Shown in pieces: positions 23,701-33,887 of a DNA stretch of 64,000 nucleotides (position 1 is its first letter; the number at the start of each line of letters is the position of its first letter). Origin of the DNA: Solanum dulcamara (Eukaryota > Streptophyta > Magnoliopsida > Solanales > Solanaceae). Under the pieces are notes generated by a model. That model ran no database searches and had not been told where the DNA came from. It saw nothing but the letters and a program-made list of their open reading frames with translations. Both the position numbers and the translations under genes were made by a program. The DNA lies in NCBI RefSeq assembly GCF_947179165.1, contig NC_077242.1, positions 3,162,001-3,226,000 on the forward strand, written 5' to 3'.

Positions 23701-25345
23701 ACCATAACAAGCGCTTTATACTTGCATTACAAATGCCTAAAGAATTTAAACACTAAAGAAGATCTCACCTTCTGCAAAGTCGGAATCTCTTTGTTAATCA
23801 ATTTCTCCAAAGTTTCTTTATCTTTGCTCTGCATAAAATCAGAAAGACAAGCTTAGCTGCAACAAAGAATATTATCACCTTAAGCAGAAACCTTTCAGTT
23901 ATCAAATAAAACGCCGTGAATATAGTATAGTTTATCAAGATGGAAAAAAAGGCTCCATAATGATACAAAGTTGTTCCAAGTCAGGTGATGCCAAATACAA
24001 TCAGATGCACGTACAACTTTTTGATAATGATTTTGACTGAGTGCAAGTATATATTTAACAAAAGTTCATAACATAGCCTAGCGGAAGACAGTTTACGCCA
24101 TGCTCACCTATAGCTACAACTAAAAGAAGACAACTTTTTTCACAAGAATGAACAATAAAATAAACAGCTAAACATGCATTGGGAAATGAAGAAATGGAAA
24201 AAAAAAAACTTCATCTGTGGAGAGTGATTGTACAGTAACTACCACATCTTCAACGGATGAAGTGAAAGTATTAAGTGTCATTTAGACAACTTTGTAAGAC
24301 TTCTTTGCATGAATTCAATTGTGTTCAGATAGCATTTTTCATTAAAAGAAACTTCACTTCCAGTGGTCACTTTTTGATCCCCAATGGTATTTTAGAGGTG
24401 AAAAACAACTCTGGCTTATGGTTCCCAACCGTCGTTGTTGGACTTCCAGCAATATTTTCCGAGTTGAAAATGGTCAAATAGTATTTCTCAAATTGAAAAA
24501 CAGCTTTTGAATTGTTCGCAATGATTTTCAATTTTTTGCACAACATATGTCAAACAAACGCTACCTTAGTCCTTACTGAATGCAAGTATACTACAAGCTC
24601 CAAATTAGAAAACAGTACAATAAATCACAATTGTTTAATTTAAAATAATTTTAAAATGCTTGAAAAAATCAGGAAATATTTTTTCTCCTCAAATAGTCAT
24701 TCCAAAGTTGCCCAAATGTGTGGTTCCACTCCTTCATCTTCTTCACTAAGTTACAAGCTTGGCGGAGTAAGGGTGTATTATGGAAATCCTTGTCTGTATT
24801 AATGAAGAATGCCTAAAGTGTCTAGGTTTTTCAAGTTTCATACGTGAACTATCAATACTATTTATTGAAACACAATTCAAATATAAGTTGATTCATTTTC
24901 CTACTTGGAATATCACCAAGTTCACGTAGGAAAGAGGAATACTTGATAGTTAAGGTATATTTTGATAAATAATTAGCATAGGTCAGCTAGGTAACTCACA
25001 CATCTATAGTTAAAAACCAGGGGACAAGTGTTTTTGACATGTTACTCTAAATAATACAGTAAATACTCAACATGCAAATTGCAAAAGGTGCCTAAATTTA
25101 GTCCAAGTTCTAGAAATGTATACCTGGAGCAATGACAATCCAGTGACGTCTTCGATAGAGGAAACGAAATCAGAACTGAACGGGAAACAATCGAGATGAT
25201 GCCATTTCGTCTGGTCAAAGCCTTGAGGATGTTTTGACACCAATCCCAGCCTTACAGATTTCGCCGGAATCTTTTCGTCGCATTTCTTACATGACGATCG
25301 ACCGGATTTCGCATACTCCACTGTGACTTTAGTAGAAGACGCCAT
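8724..25345 (-). CDS. ZDP: Polynucleotide 3'-phosphatase ZDP (PARP-type zinc finger plus PNK3P domain), 344 aa, 12 exons, intron 4 holds a gypsy element
   Basis: Minus-strand exons: 25124-25345, 23769-23828, 23329-23385, 23197-23241, 12329-12400, 11896-11952, 11285-11361, 10121-10202, 9859-9975, 9414-9535, 9249-9318 and 8724-8777 (1,035 nt). All borders are GT-AG and phases agree; the exon 4 start could be three bases later. ZDP removes 3'-phosphates and blocked 3' ends at DNA breaks and works in base-excision repair and active DNA demethylation. Residues 19-53 form one PARP-type zinc finger (C19, C22, H50, C53). A Lys-rich linker is followed by the HAD-type phosphatase with the DxD motif in [10 protein letters not shown] (D185, D187), then [18 protein letters not shown] and [25 protein letters not shown] blocks. 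Arabidopsis ZDP, as I recall, has three fingers; one is visible here. An in-frame ATG at 25435 would add 30 residues. Intron 4 (12401-23196) contains the 9.3-kb retrotransposon and a SINE; all exons remain intact. Confidence 0.9.
8846..8961 (+). repeat. Short SINE-like insertion (8865-8942) flanked by 19-bp target duplications, in ZDP intron 11
   Basis: The 78-bp body begins AAAGGGCAGTCCGATGCAC and includes CTATGCGCAGGGTCCGGGGA and GGTATATTGTACGC. This is the first part of a repeat widespread in dicot genomes. The 19-bp sequence GCAGATATGGTAGATGCAT occurs on both sides (8846-8864 and 8943-8961), as expected for a target-site duplication from LINE-assisted insertion. Only the beginning of the family's usual sequence is present; the 3' part is absent. 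Confidence 0.6.
8966..9105 (+). repeat. Possible second SINE-derived fragment in ZDP intron 11
   Basis: Contains GGGGGTTCAACTGAACCCATC followed by TTTGAACTCATAATTTCA and an AACCCGTCGAAGTTTAAATC block. These phrases recur in Solanaceae SINE families. Ends are not defined and no target duplication was found. Confidence 0.3.
12845..14914 (+). repeat. 5' LTR of the gypsy element
   Basis: Length 2,070 bp, TG...CA termini. A TATA-like run (tatatataaa, about 14388-14397) could drive the element. Near the start a 16-bp unit containing ACGCGTGAACAGTA is repeated twice (about 12885-12918). A 67-bp tandem duplication lies at 14003-14136. Short ORFs inside the LTR appear in both copies and are not genes. 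Confidence 0.93.
14003..14136 (+). repeat. 67-bp tandem duplication inside the gypsy LTR (also at 21197-21330)
   Basis: The unit starting AACCTTTGTATCTTGAGTCC occurs at 14003 and again at 14070, ending in GCATTGTGATCCC. The two units differ at two sites. The same pair is present in the 3' LTR, so the duplication predates this insertion. Confidence 0.8.
14917..14934 (+). other. Primer-binding site of the gypsy element (tRNA-iMet)
   Basis: TGGTATCAGAGC begins two bases after the LTR end and is complementary to the 3' end of plant initiator-methionine tRNA, the usual primer for minus-strand synthesis in plant LTR elements. Confidence 0.9.
15121..20028 (+). CDS. Gypsy gag-pol polyprotein, 1,635 aa, apparently intact
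   Basis: A single open frame starts at an ATG 206 bp after the LTR and stops 10 bp before the 3' LTR. An Arg/Gly-rich N-terminus and a gag domain (about residues 160-330) precede a CCHC knuckle (C400, C403, H408, C413). The aspartic protease site LFDPGST lies at residues 501-507, with Pro in place of the usual Ser, as in many plant chromoviruses. The RT catalytic motif FIDD is at 837-840 and RNase H follows. Integrase has an HHCC finger (H1205, H1212, C1242, C1245) and a D1275, D1336, E1372 triad with 60- and 35-residue spacings. The C-terminus ([12 protein letters not shown] through [12 protein letters not shown]) resembles the chromodomain-like end that targets Tekay/Del elements. No stop or frameshift was found, in keeping with the near-identical LTRs. 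Confidence 0.95.
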   Translation: MVRTRATITEGEAAPAAQAPVRGRGRGRGGVRGRGRARGAAPARGRARELSPEPMYEHEDDLEQKTEEERPSQPPVVPDSTLMLQELLVRLLARLDGAPTSGIISGTIGSPITVGATPPVQGPSVGFQTPGSSSMPSIAPPRFAAPPVSANAAMSVAEQKSFERFVRLAPPRFDGKAGEKAYDFLTECQDRLFNLGILEAHGVAYTSYQFAGVAKEWWRSVLARRPIGSPMMSWEQFTEVFLERFVPYSLRDQRRDEFDRLEQGSLSVSEYETRFHELSRYAMSSIPTEFERIRKLVKGFAGYLQEATASLVLSGGTFQSIIDHARMIESIRRARQGGAKRFRRQGQFSDHSSKGREYSGSGTHGYQGRPVQAAIQGSSSSGGRFNNSSYSPRSSGPRGCYVCDEFGHKAQDCPKRAPSNGRPGAPVVHSIDAPTIRGSSQNTRGGTHGARGRVRGGARGGSQAKGDRQLCYAIPGRYEAEASDAVITGIVPVCHRSASVLFDPGSTYSYVSTYFDVGIDYVSESLIVPITISTPIGESLVVDRVYKGCLVIFSGRETRADLILLDMLDFDVILGMDWLSPYHAILDCYAKTVTLAYLGLPSLVWKGNPSSYPKGVISYIRARRLMDKGCLSYLAHVRDLTTESSHIETTRVVREFMDVFPTDLPGVPPDRDIDFVIDLEHDTKPISISPYRMAPAELKELKEQLEDLLKKGFIRPSVSPWGAPVLFVKKKDGTMRMCIDYRQLNKVTIKNKYPLPRIDDLFDQLQGASVFSKIDLRSGYHQLRVRESDIPKTAFRTRYGHYEFVVMSFGLTNAPAAFMELMNRVFRPYLDSFVIVFIDDILVYSKNEADHVRHLRTVLQRLREEKLYAKFSKCEFWLESVTFLGHIVTKDGIMVDPAKVAAVRDWVRPTSVTEIRSFIGLAGYYRRFVQGFSSIAAPLTRLTQKTVAFQWTDECEASFQKLKELLTSAPILALPEEGVAFIVFCDASGVGLGGVLMQKGRVIAYASRQLKVHEKNYPTHDLELAAVVFVLKLWRHYLYGVHCEVYTDHRSLKYIFSQPNLNMRQRRWLELLKDYDITILYHPGKANVVADALSRKASSMGSLAFLKAVERPLALEVQSLARQLVRLDISTHHGILAFVEARSTLMDQIRTHQFEDEKLRAIRDKVLSGEAKSASLDQEGVLRINGRICVPKVSEWVRMILEEAHCSKYSIHPGVAKMFHDLKQHYWWCGMKRDIIDFVAKCLNCQQVKYEHQKPGGPMQRMPIPEWKWERITMDFVSGLPMALGKYDSVWVIVDRLTKSAHFLPVKTSYNADQLARIYLREIVRLHGVPISIVSDRGSVFTSHFWKALQRGLGTRLEMSSAFHPQTDGQSERTIQVLEDMLRACVIDFGARWDQHLPLAEFAYNNSYHSSIQMAPFEALYGRRCRSPIGWFDSVAVDALDTDLLRDAVERVRLIQGRLLTAQSRQKSYADRRVRSLEFMVGDCVWLKISPMKGVMRFGKKGKLSPRFVGPFEILRRVGGVAYKLALPPKLSAVHPVFHVSMLRKYIPDESHVISYDAVELSPDLTYEEEPTVILDRRLRRLRTKEVASVKVQWQHRPAEEATWELESDMQARYPQLFETPGTLFYLMFEDEHPF
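20039..22108 (+). repeat. 3' LTR of the gypsy element
   Basis: Same length as the 5' LTR and identical apart from two differences seen. It follows a short purine-rich stretch (GTGGTGGATAT) after the gag-pol stop, which is a weak polypurine tract. The target duplication CCAAA follows directly. Confidence 0.93.
22818..22940 (-). repeat. TS-type SINE copy in ZDP intron 4
   Basis: On the plus strand it starts with CAACAACAACA (the reverse of the TTG tail), then TCCCAGTCAATCCCACAAG, and ends GGTTGTTTCGGATAGACCCT and CGGCTCAA. This is the TS SINE in minus orientation. The middle is altered relative to better copies. Confidence 0.7.
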
Positions 25346-25937
25346 TGGAGAAACAAATAGTAGAAGAAATCTAGGGTTAAAATTGTCGGGTCTGAAAGGA
25401 AATTTGAAGAAGCTGGAATTGTTTATGCTTAGCATTTATTAGGAATAAATAGTGGAGATTTTAGGGATTCATTTTCCCGCCATGGAAGATAGTGGTTGGT
25501 TCCAATTCCCAACTTCTCATGAGTTCAAAGAGACATTTTTGGGCAAGGAAAACGTTTTTTTTTTTTTTTTTTTTGAATTTCAAGTATTGAGAATGATATT
25601 TTAAAATAAAGTACAATCATAAATTACGAACTTTTTTGATATAGTTCGTATATCATTAATATGTAATTTCACTATTAAAATAATAAAATTATAAAATAAA
25701 TTCAATAATCTTACAACGTATTGATTCAATTCTTCATCGGTATCTAAGCCTCAAACTTATTGTTAAAGTTTTAAATTGAAATGAGAAAATGATTTCAAAT
25801 ATTTGAATTAAGTGAAAGTCTTATTCCCTTATCTTAATAATAATAACTTCCCTTTAAAAAATTTAAAGACCAACACTTTATAGTGCCCTTCCGCCCTTCA
25901 CTTCTACGCCGATCAAGAAGAAACCAAAAAAACAAAA
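25346..25937. promoter_or_regulatory. Divergent intergenic region between ZDP (-) and the C2H2-like gene (+)
   Basis: A 592-bp spacer with a run of about 22 T at 25556-25574 and an AT-rich centre. A TTTATAG motif near 25878 may serve the plus-strand gene. An in-frame upstream ATG for ZDP lies at 25435. No other gene is seen. Confidence 0.45.
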
Positions 25938-28900
25938 ATGGCCTGGAAAACCGATACTGACCTCGAAAATTCCGACCCACTTCCAGATTCCGGCGATGTG
26001 GAGTGGCCTTGTAAACCCATTGTTGAATCGTCAGGCTGGCCTACTAGCTGGCAAAACGACAGTACAAAATCAAGGCTACAAACCCCCTTGCCTACCGCCG
26101 AAGACGAGGCTGCAAACAAGAGTCAGCTTCCGGCATTGCTCAAAGTTGCTGAATATTTGAACTCCACACTCAGTCTAGACGACGATGACGAGTTTTCTGA
26201 GTATATAGGTGAAGATGGGGATGAGGGTTTTCTGGATGGGGAAGAGGGGTTTCAAGATTATGATTTTTTTGTGAAGTTGTTTAAGCAGGATGATGGGTTG
26301 AGAGAGTATTATGAGAAAAATCGTGAGAACGGGGTGTTTTGTTGTCTTGTTTGTTGTGGGGTTCGTGAGAAAGGGTGGAAGAGGTTTAAGGATTGTTCGT
26401 CTCTTGTTCAGCATTCCATAAGCATTGCAAAAACCTCTAAGAGACGGGCTCACCGGGCTTATTGTAAGGTCGTCTGTGAAATTCTTGGTTGGGATGTTAA
26501 TAGCCTGCCTTCCATTGTCCTCTCTGCAGGCGACAAGCTCGGTGAATCTTCTGATAAATTAGTTAAGGCTCAGGTAACTGTTTATTAGTCGTATTGGTTT
26601 TAATTGGACATATATATAGCTCAACAATTTAATGATAAATCATCTCCAAATAGATAGATAGACGGTTAGATGCTGAAATTGTTTAAACAGTGGAACAGGA
26701 AGGGGAGGCATAGTGGATTGTACTACTCCTTTTATTGTTAGTAAGGTTTTTTCTAGGATGAAGTCTGTTTATTGTTAGTAAGTTTATGTCCCATATCCAC
26801 TGAAATTGTTTAAACAGTGGAACAGGAAGGGGAGGCATAGTGGATTGTACTACTCCTTTTATTGTTAGTAAGTTTTTTTCTAGGATGAAGTCTGTTTATT
26901 GTTAGTAAGTTTATGTCCCATATGTACAAGCTTCGAGCTGTCGTAATGTTTATGTCTAGCACAGTGAAAGAAATATGTCTGTCAAGTCATTACCTTGCCG
27001 TGCAAAGCCAATGTTTTATCAGTCTGCGATATTGCAGGGTAATGTAGATGATGGTGGTGATGACAGTTTGAGTGGTCAGTGCAAATCCACAAGTTCTGTA
27101 AGTATCAGCGATACTGAAGCAACTCTGTCGAAATTGTCTTTGCTTGATGAAAGCCAAGAAGGAAAAGATTATTGCTCTTCTGAATTAGAGGTTCGTTTGA
27201 TGGCTAGTAGTTTCTGTGTACTATGTATGAAGTCTACAATATTGAATGAGATTATGCTAAGTGTTAGCTGGTCTGTATTTGTCTTTAGCACAATTCTCTA
27301 AGTGGAGCCTCTGTCGATAAAAGCTTGGGAGATCTCGGCAAAGGTACTTCTGAAACAACCAAAGAGAATGCAGAGGGGGGCGTTAACTGTGTGGTGAGTT
27401 TTTTCGATATTGCATTTAGTTCTTATTGAAATCTCCTGCTATGTAGAGTCAGGTCTCTGGGCTTGCATGTATGTTACTGTATTTTATCTTTAGCATAATT
27501 CACTTGATGCCGGTGCTAACAGAAGTTGTGAAGATCTCACAAGTGGGATTATGGGAACACTAAAGGAGAATTGTAGTGGGGTGTGTGTGAGTGGGGGAGG
27601 GGAGGGGGGGAGTAGGTTCAGGGATTGTCCGGTGAAGTTTGGGCTGGTATATCTTCTTTTCAATTTCTTTCCTATGCTTCTATTGAGCCGAGGGTCTTTC
27701 GGAAACAGCCGTCCTACATTGGTAGGAGTCAGGTCTGCGTACACTTTACCCTCCCCAGACCTCACGATGTGGGATTTCACTGGGTTGTTGTTGTTGTTGT
27801 TGTTGTTGTGATTATTACAGAGCTGGAATTTACACCATTTGATTGGTTTGTATGTTCTTTTAGAAGAATTCTGTGAGCAAAGCTGGTGTTGATGTACTCT
27901 TGGAAGATCTCAGCTATCTTACTCTTGAAACACAAAAAGGGAATGCAAAGGGTGCATCAGATTACGTGGTAAGGCTTCGTATCTTTTACTTATTCATAGA
28001 ATGTGCCATGTAATATCCCCTACCAGGTTACTATCCAATATTTACTTACCTTCTCATCTGCCTATGAAATATGTCACTGTTATTATTTGAAAGGTAAGCT
28101 TCAACCATTTTCACAAATGTTTTCAACATATATGTACCTATAATATTTTTTGACACTTTTCATTAAAAATATTATATTTTAAACTTTCACATGTTTCGAC
28201 CAACCACTCTTGTCCCATATGTAGCAATGGCAAGGAGACTTTAGTTCACATATTCAGTGAATGTACAATTGCAAACATTTCTGGAACACTCTCAATATTC
28301 ATATACCCTCATCTACCAATACTCTTTATTGGCTTCAGAACTTTAAAATCATTCCCCCTCCCCTACCTCATACCCTATTACAATGGGACTTTTTACTTCC
28401 TTTTGTCCTCTGGCATTTCTGGATCAACAGAAACCACAATGTTTTCAACAATTCCCCTAAGGAAATCCCTTCCAATCAGATCACAGCCAGAGTTTTAGAA
28501 TTCATATACTCCACAAACTCGACAAGCATTTATGTTAAATGGTTTTCACCCACTGCCGATGGTTTGAAACTTAATATGAATGGTTCTTACAATTCGACCA
28601 CTTCTGTTCAAGTAATAGGTGGAGTCTTTAGAGACAATAGTGGTAACTGGATTAGGTTTTTTTTATAAAAATAATTACTGCGCTAAACCCCACTCACATA
28701 GAGCTCAAAGTCATGAAGGACTCCGAACTGCATGCACTCACAAACTCCCTGATAGAAACTGATGCCACAGAGGTAATAGCTCTTATGAATAATCCTCCCC
28801 CACTTTATTCTAACATAATTGCTGAATTCAGGTGCCTTGTGAAGAAACTGGGGAATCATCCAATCTGGCATAGTTTCCGTGAAGGGAACAAGGTGGCACA

Positions 28901-29174
28901 CGTTTTTGCAATGGAAGGTTCCAAGAAATCTCTTCTACATCAACCAGTGTTTTTATTGAATGCACCGCCATGGATATTACCAGCCCTACAACAAGATAAA
29001 GAAGGCTACTATATTAGGAAAAATGTTTTTAAGTCTCCTGGTTTGTAATAGTCTAACAAAACTTGGAAATCTAAGTATCATCAACTCAAATGTAATAGCT
29101 AGTAGTACTGCCAACTATGGTGTAACCGCTACTTGCAGGGAAAAGTATATGATCCCTGGATAGTAAGCATTTGA
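25938..29174 (+). CDS. Uncharacterised plant protein with a C2H2-like finger and tandemly duplicated exons
   Basis: Exons with phase-0 GT-AG borders: 25938-26573 (212 aa), 27038-27190, 27289-27393, 27494-27586 and 27864-27968. A possible last exon is at 29139-29174, ending in TGA. The N-terminus has a Trp-rich segment (WPCKPIVESSGWPTSW), then an acidic tract. A finger-like set C136, C139, H159 and H172 lies in VFCCLVCCGVREKGW and the following Lys/Arg-rich part, ending in CEILGWDVNSLPS. It recalls the zf-XS/C2H2 type but I cannot name the family. Exons 3, 4 and 5 encode similar 31-35-residue units (HNSL or KNSV start, a DL dipeptide mid-unit, a KEN or KGN near the end). Intron 1 has a 127-bp tandem duplication, intron 4 a SINE, and the last intron a LINE relic. 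The first exon is secure; the last exon is tentative. Confidence 0.65.
26673..26922 (+). repeat. 127-bp tandem duplication in intron 1 of the C2H2-like gene
   Basis: The segment starting CTGAAATTGTTTAAACAGTG and ending TTTATGTCCCATAT occurs at 26673 and again at 26800. The copies are nearly identical (one T-run length difference seen), so the duplication is recent. Confidence 0.9.
27685..27810 (+). repeat. TS-type SINE copy in intron 4 of the C2H2-like gene
   Basis: Shows GAGCCGAGGGTCTTTCGGAA, then GTCTGCGTACACTTTACCCT, CCCCAGACC, GTGGGATTTCACTGGG and a (TTG)n tail at 27784-27809. This is the best-preserved SINE 3' part in the window. Confidence 0.85.
28213..29048 (+). pseudogene. LINE (non-LTR retrotransposon) relic: zinc-binding end of RT plus RNase H
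   Basis: CPICSNGKETLVH resembles the zf-RVT motif found after plant LINE reverse transcriptases. It is followed by WNTLNIHI, WHFWINRNHNVFNN and an RNase H-type domain (WFSPTADGLKLNMNGS, GGVFRDNSGNW, SELHALTNSL, IETDATEVI, HSFREGNKVAHVFAMEG). Frameshifts occur near 28285 and in a T8 run near 28657. The first catalytic Asp of RNase H (usually in a TDGS motif) is Asn. It lies inside the putative last intron of the C2H2-like gene, on the same strand. Confidence 0.75.
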
Positions 29175-30264
29175 GATCTCATGTTCTAGGTCATGTCTTA
29201 ATTTCTACTTTTGCTTGTTTAGATGAATGTAGTTGGGACTTGGGAGTAAATGGTTTTGTATTCAGATGGAAAATCTCTGTTGGATGAATGAAAAACAACG
29301 GTTGGTCAAGTGTTCTGGGTGAACCACTTTGTTTAAAAGGACATGATAGTTGATTGAATGGCACTCTACTTGTTTGTTTTATCTCATTGGCTAGGCATTG
29401 ACTTGACAACAATTGGTCTGAATGCTTCCGTACTAGTGGAAGGTAGCAGGTATCCGATGAGATAATAAAGGTGCAAACAAGTTGTCCCCGTCATCACTAT
29501 GTTGACGACAATGGTCGGGACGAGCAAGCAAAGTTGACATTTAATGTGACTTCTTAAGAAAAATGCATGATATCTTCACGACGATGGTTTTGAATTCAAA
29601 ATCCAGAGGGGAGGCAACTCTAATTCTAATTTTTATTATAAGAGAAGATTCTTTAAAGCCTGTAATGAGGGATTAAGAATCACAATTTAAATTTACAGTG
29701 GTTTATCCCCCAATGGAATAGCCTACTTGTCAAGAAGTCTAATTTTCCTTCTCTCTCTTCAAGTGGAAATAAATTAAAGGGGATCAAATATAATATAAAA
29801 TCTTGTATTTTGAAGGAATAAAGTGACCATATTGAAGAGGAGGAAAACAAATTTTACTAAACTTCCAATGGGGAAAAGAAAAAAGGAATTTTAAGAAGAC
29901 CAATTTGGATAGACCCATAAAGCGCTAAGATGCAAAGAAGAACCCGCAACCAAACATGCCCTAAAAGTATTTCTTTGTCAAAATTAAGTTAATAAATACC
30001 TGACATGAAATGAAAAATATTCATACCAATCAATTAATCACTATTCAGACCTAAATATTCGTACACATCTTTAATTTAAAATCATAAATTTATTTTAGAA
30101 CAAAAATTACATATTTTAATAGTAAATCACTTAACTACACCTGTTGCTAAGTTTTTAGAATCTGTCTATATAAAGGCTAAGCAGAGTTATGGAATAAATT
30201 TGAAGAGCGTACTAAGAAAGCGAAACAAAATCAAGAGAGATTTTTCCCGCAGAAGAAAAATAAA
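29175..30264. other. Intergenic spacer with the MBF1 promoter
   Basis: AT-rich, no gene recognised. The last 100 bp contain the MBF1 TATA box (30167-30174) and a purine-rich leader. Confidence 0.5.
30167..30174 (+). promoter_or_regulatory. TATA box of MBF1
   Basis: TATATAAA followed by GGCTAAGCAGAG, about 90 bp before the ATG at 30265. This position suits a leader of about 60 nt. Confidence 0.6.
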
Positions 30265-33048
30265 ATGAGTGGAGGATTATCACAAGACTGGGAGCCGGTG
30301 GTGATCCGCAAGAAGGCGCCGACCTCCGCCGCACGCAAGGATGAGAAAGCCGTCAACGCTGCCCGTCGCTCCGGTGCTGAGATCGAAACCATCAGAAAAT
30401 GTTCGTATTCTACTCGCTGCTTCGTTTTTTTGCATCCCTATATATATATATATATGAGGTTGTTCTAATTTTTAACCTAAGAATAATTTTTAGATTAATC
30501 ATTTCTTCGATTTCTCGTATAATCTGTTGATTATTTCGATAGAAATTCTTAGCTCGATTTTTATTGATGGCTCTTGTACTGCACAATTTTTTATTTCTCT
30601 GTCTGCAGCTCCGATTATGCCAAGTCTTTCAGCTAGGTTTTTCATTTTTTTTAATTATTAGATTGTCGCTTGTTTCTATTTGTTTATCTTTGATTGATTG
30701 GTGTATGTGCCTATTTTATGCTACTCCCCAAGCATGTGTATTGTATAGTTGAAATATTTTGGGCATATGACCACCTTTAGGACTGCTGTAATATCTTTGC
30801 TGTGTTTTGGGTGCTTATGAAGAGCAAACTTATTGATTATCATGAAAATCAGCTACTGGAGCTTCTGCTCCATTTGCTGGCAATAACTTTCTGCTTAAGT
30901 TTGTGTCAATTGAAGTCTATTATCATCCTTCCCATGCCAGTCCAATTTCTATATTTTGTGCACATTCATAACTAGGAAAGTTGAGTAGAAGTATAATTCT
31001 AAACGTGGCTGCGTTTATCCTCTCTGTTTCCCTACAGAAACTGGTAGAAAATTACGGGAAACTACAACTACACCTCAATTCCAACCTTTTGTGCTAACTA
31101 TATGAATCCTCTGCTTTTGTTGTGCTCTATTGGCCCATCCGATATAGATAATTTTTGCCTTCATGGTTTTTTTTAATAGCTTGAAGTTCTCTAAAACTAT
31201 TCTTGGCAAACACGAGATCTGATGTACTGTTGCTACATTGTGCTTTTATCCCAATTAATTGATATCAACTTTACTGAATTTTTCTCGTCCCATGGATTTT
31301 GTCTTAACAAGTCTGCATCTATTATGGTAGAATGTTCTTTGGAACGACTTCCATACTAGAACTTTCAATCATTGTAGTGATGTGTCATGCTACTATTTTC
31401 ATTTGAAACCTGAAATTTCTTTCATTATTCATTGAAACTGGAAATCTATAGTTGAATATGGAAACTAGAAACTAGAAACCGTGAGGTGTGAATGGAAATT
31501 AATTCCCTATTTTGTGGAGATGAGATGTTTGATAGCACATAGCTAACATTTCGTCATTTGGATATACATTCTCCAGTGTTTCACAGTTACTTCAGGATAT
31601 ATTCGTTGTTGTTAGTATGTCAACTTCTACAAATATGAGGGTCCTTGAATGACAATATGATGAATGCTATAGATTATTCTCTTTTGAGCTTTCCACACCC
31701 ACCCAAAAAAAAAAAAAAAAAAACACACACACAAAAAAAATCTTTCCATCAGTTGGTTTGTGAGTTGACTCATCCGGAGTTCCTTCCTTTTTTTTCAATT
31801 TCTATGTTGCCCGTTTTTCCTATTGGTAAAACTTTTGTATATTTATTTTCAAGGGATAATTTGTGCTTACAATATTTATCTTCTGTTGCAGCTACTGCTG
31901 GCACAAACAAGGCTGCCTCCAGTAGTACCACCTTGAACACCAGGAAACTTGATGAAGATACTGAGAATTTGGCTCGTAAGTTAAAACAACACTTTTTTAC
32001 AACTTAATTAGTATGTTTCTTTGAGCATACACATATTTAGACTATGTTGTGTTCTTTTGGTTGAAGTCATGCTTGCTTGTAATTGTTCTTTTGATGTCTC
32101 TGGTGTGTTACCTTTGTTCTCCTCTACATTATTTTGATGGCATTATGCTAACTGCTTCTGATGTTTCAAACATATACTTTCACCAGCAATTGTGGTTACA
32201 TTTGGCAAAATTTTGAAAATTCTTTAAGGTCTGTGAAATCAATTTTTTTTGGGAACACATCAAACACCGTCAAATGAACATCATCCTTGAGCGTTTCTCG
32301 ACATCTATACTGCTTTATTCATTAGCACATTACACGTAGTCTGGTATATTCATTCTCGCTTGAAATTGTTTTATTCAACATCCACAATCTTTATGCATGT
32401 GATGTCACCGTTGCTGGGGGTAGCGGTTGATAGCTTTATTTCATTTGTGATCTCTCTCTTCTCTTTTAGATGTTCTCGTTCTTTCACTCTGATAGATCTC
32501 CTGCTATTCTATGATCTAATTATGTTGTTTGAGCTGTTTTGATTTCTGTATCTGTTTCTACTCTTTTGTGTATGCGTTTCATCCTCAGAAAACAATATAG
32601 TAATAATATTTTGTACCACAACAAATTCATTCTTTCCTATGAAAACATCAGCTTGTAATTTTTCATTTGTGACCTTGTTGTCAGATCAAAAAGTACCAAC
32701 TGAACTGAAGAAAGCCATCATGCAAGCTCGACAAGATAAGAAGCTGACTCAGTCTCAACTTGCACAGGTATATACCATTTTTCTGTCTCATTCCTCCCCA
32801 AGTGTCCAACAAAAACTTTAAAAGGAAGTAGCTAAAGGGGGTGGGGGGGATGAACAGATTGAGAGTACCAGGTGGCTGATTCCATAATCTGTGTGAAAAT
32901 GGTTATGATATTCCTTGTTGTTTTGCAGCTGATAAATGAGAAGCCTCAAATCATCCAGGAGTATGAGTCAGGAAAGGCAATTCCAAATCAACAAATCATC
33001 TCTAAACTGGAGAGAGCTCTTGGTGCAAAACTTAGAGGAAAGAAATGA
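30265..33048 (+). CDS. MBF1: Multiprotein bridging factor 1 (MBF1a/b type), 140 aa, 4 exons
   Basis: Exons 30265-30400, 31892-31975, 32685-32767 and 32929-33048 join to 423 nt with GT-AG borders. MBF1 is a transcriptional coactivator that links bZIP-type activators to TATA-binding protein and takes part in stress responses. The N-terminal MBF1 domain ([15 protein letters not shown]) is followed by [13 protein letters not shown] and a helix-turn-helix of the XRE/cro type ([56 protein letters not shown]). Length and intron positions fit the constitutive a/b class rather than the heat-induced, intronless c class. Intron 1 is long (1.49 kb) and T-rich. Confidence 0.96.
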
Positions 33049-33887
33049 AGAGCCTCTTGGCTTCTCAAATCTCTATTCCAGTTCTAACTGTGGTCATGTA
33101 CATGGACAACTTTTTCTGTTAGCCCTTTTCTATAACCACTGTGGTGCTTATGCCTGTGTATGGATTGATGGTTGTGGATTTCTTGGCTAAATGGGTGTTA
33201 CTTCTGTGGAAAATAAGGCGTTTATGCTTATGCAAGGGATGTTGTCTTGTGCTTCCTGTTTGCTTTAGAAAAAGTTCTCAGTTCTGAGGTATGACGTCCC
33301 CGTAATTATTCAGATCAGCATTTGAGATATAATGGAAGACATAATTGGCATATGGGAATATTCCGAGTATATCCCTTTGCAGTGTGGAATATAATTTGAT
33401 GCTACAATTCTATACTAATGGAAATGTTACTACCTCTTCTTATAAATAATAATTGGCATATGGGAGTGATTTTGCATGAGCATTGCTCCTGCGTATTCTG
33501 CATTCTAGCACTTGTCTACGTGTTTGATTTTCCATGCGTTCCTTGTGACTTTATCTGCCCTACCTAAAACTACTACTAGTAGTAGATGAAAAATCTGCAG
33601 AACTTGAGTGACAACATTGGAGATTAATGGTGAGTACGAATGGGTGTCAGTACAACACTTGAAACTTCTGCCTGTAGACGTAAGAATTCATATGCTAGAT
33701 AGACCATATGGTAAGTTGGTATATATGGTAGTGTTGTGATTAGCCTTACGCAGTGAATTAGATAAGTTAGAATGAAACGTAGAATTAAGTTGAGTAGAGT
33801 ATACTAGATTAAATAAAAAGTGTCAATGTGAACCCAAAGAAAAAGAAAACAAACTAGGAAAGCATATTACCAACAGTTCTTAAGAAT
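33049..33887. other. Convergent 3' spacer between MBF1 and the Tubby-like gene
   Basis: Holds the 3' UTRs of the two convergent genes. No gene or clear repeat is seen. Confidence 0.45.

Noticed and set aside
27551..27876. Overlapping plus-strand ORFs of 83-86 codons
   Set aside because: They are translations of exon 4, a TS SINE and its TTG tail; the Leu or Val runs come from the tail.
31645..32007. 120-codon plus-strand ORF
   Set aside because: It is intron 1 sequence read into MBF1 exon 2; the poly-A run inside it shows it is not coding.
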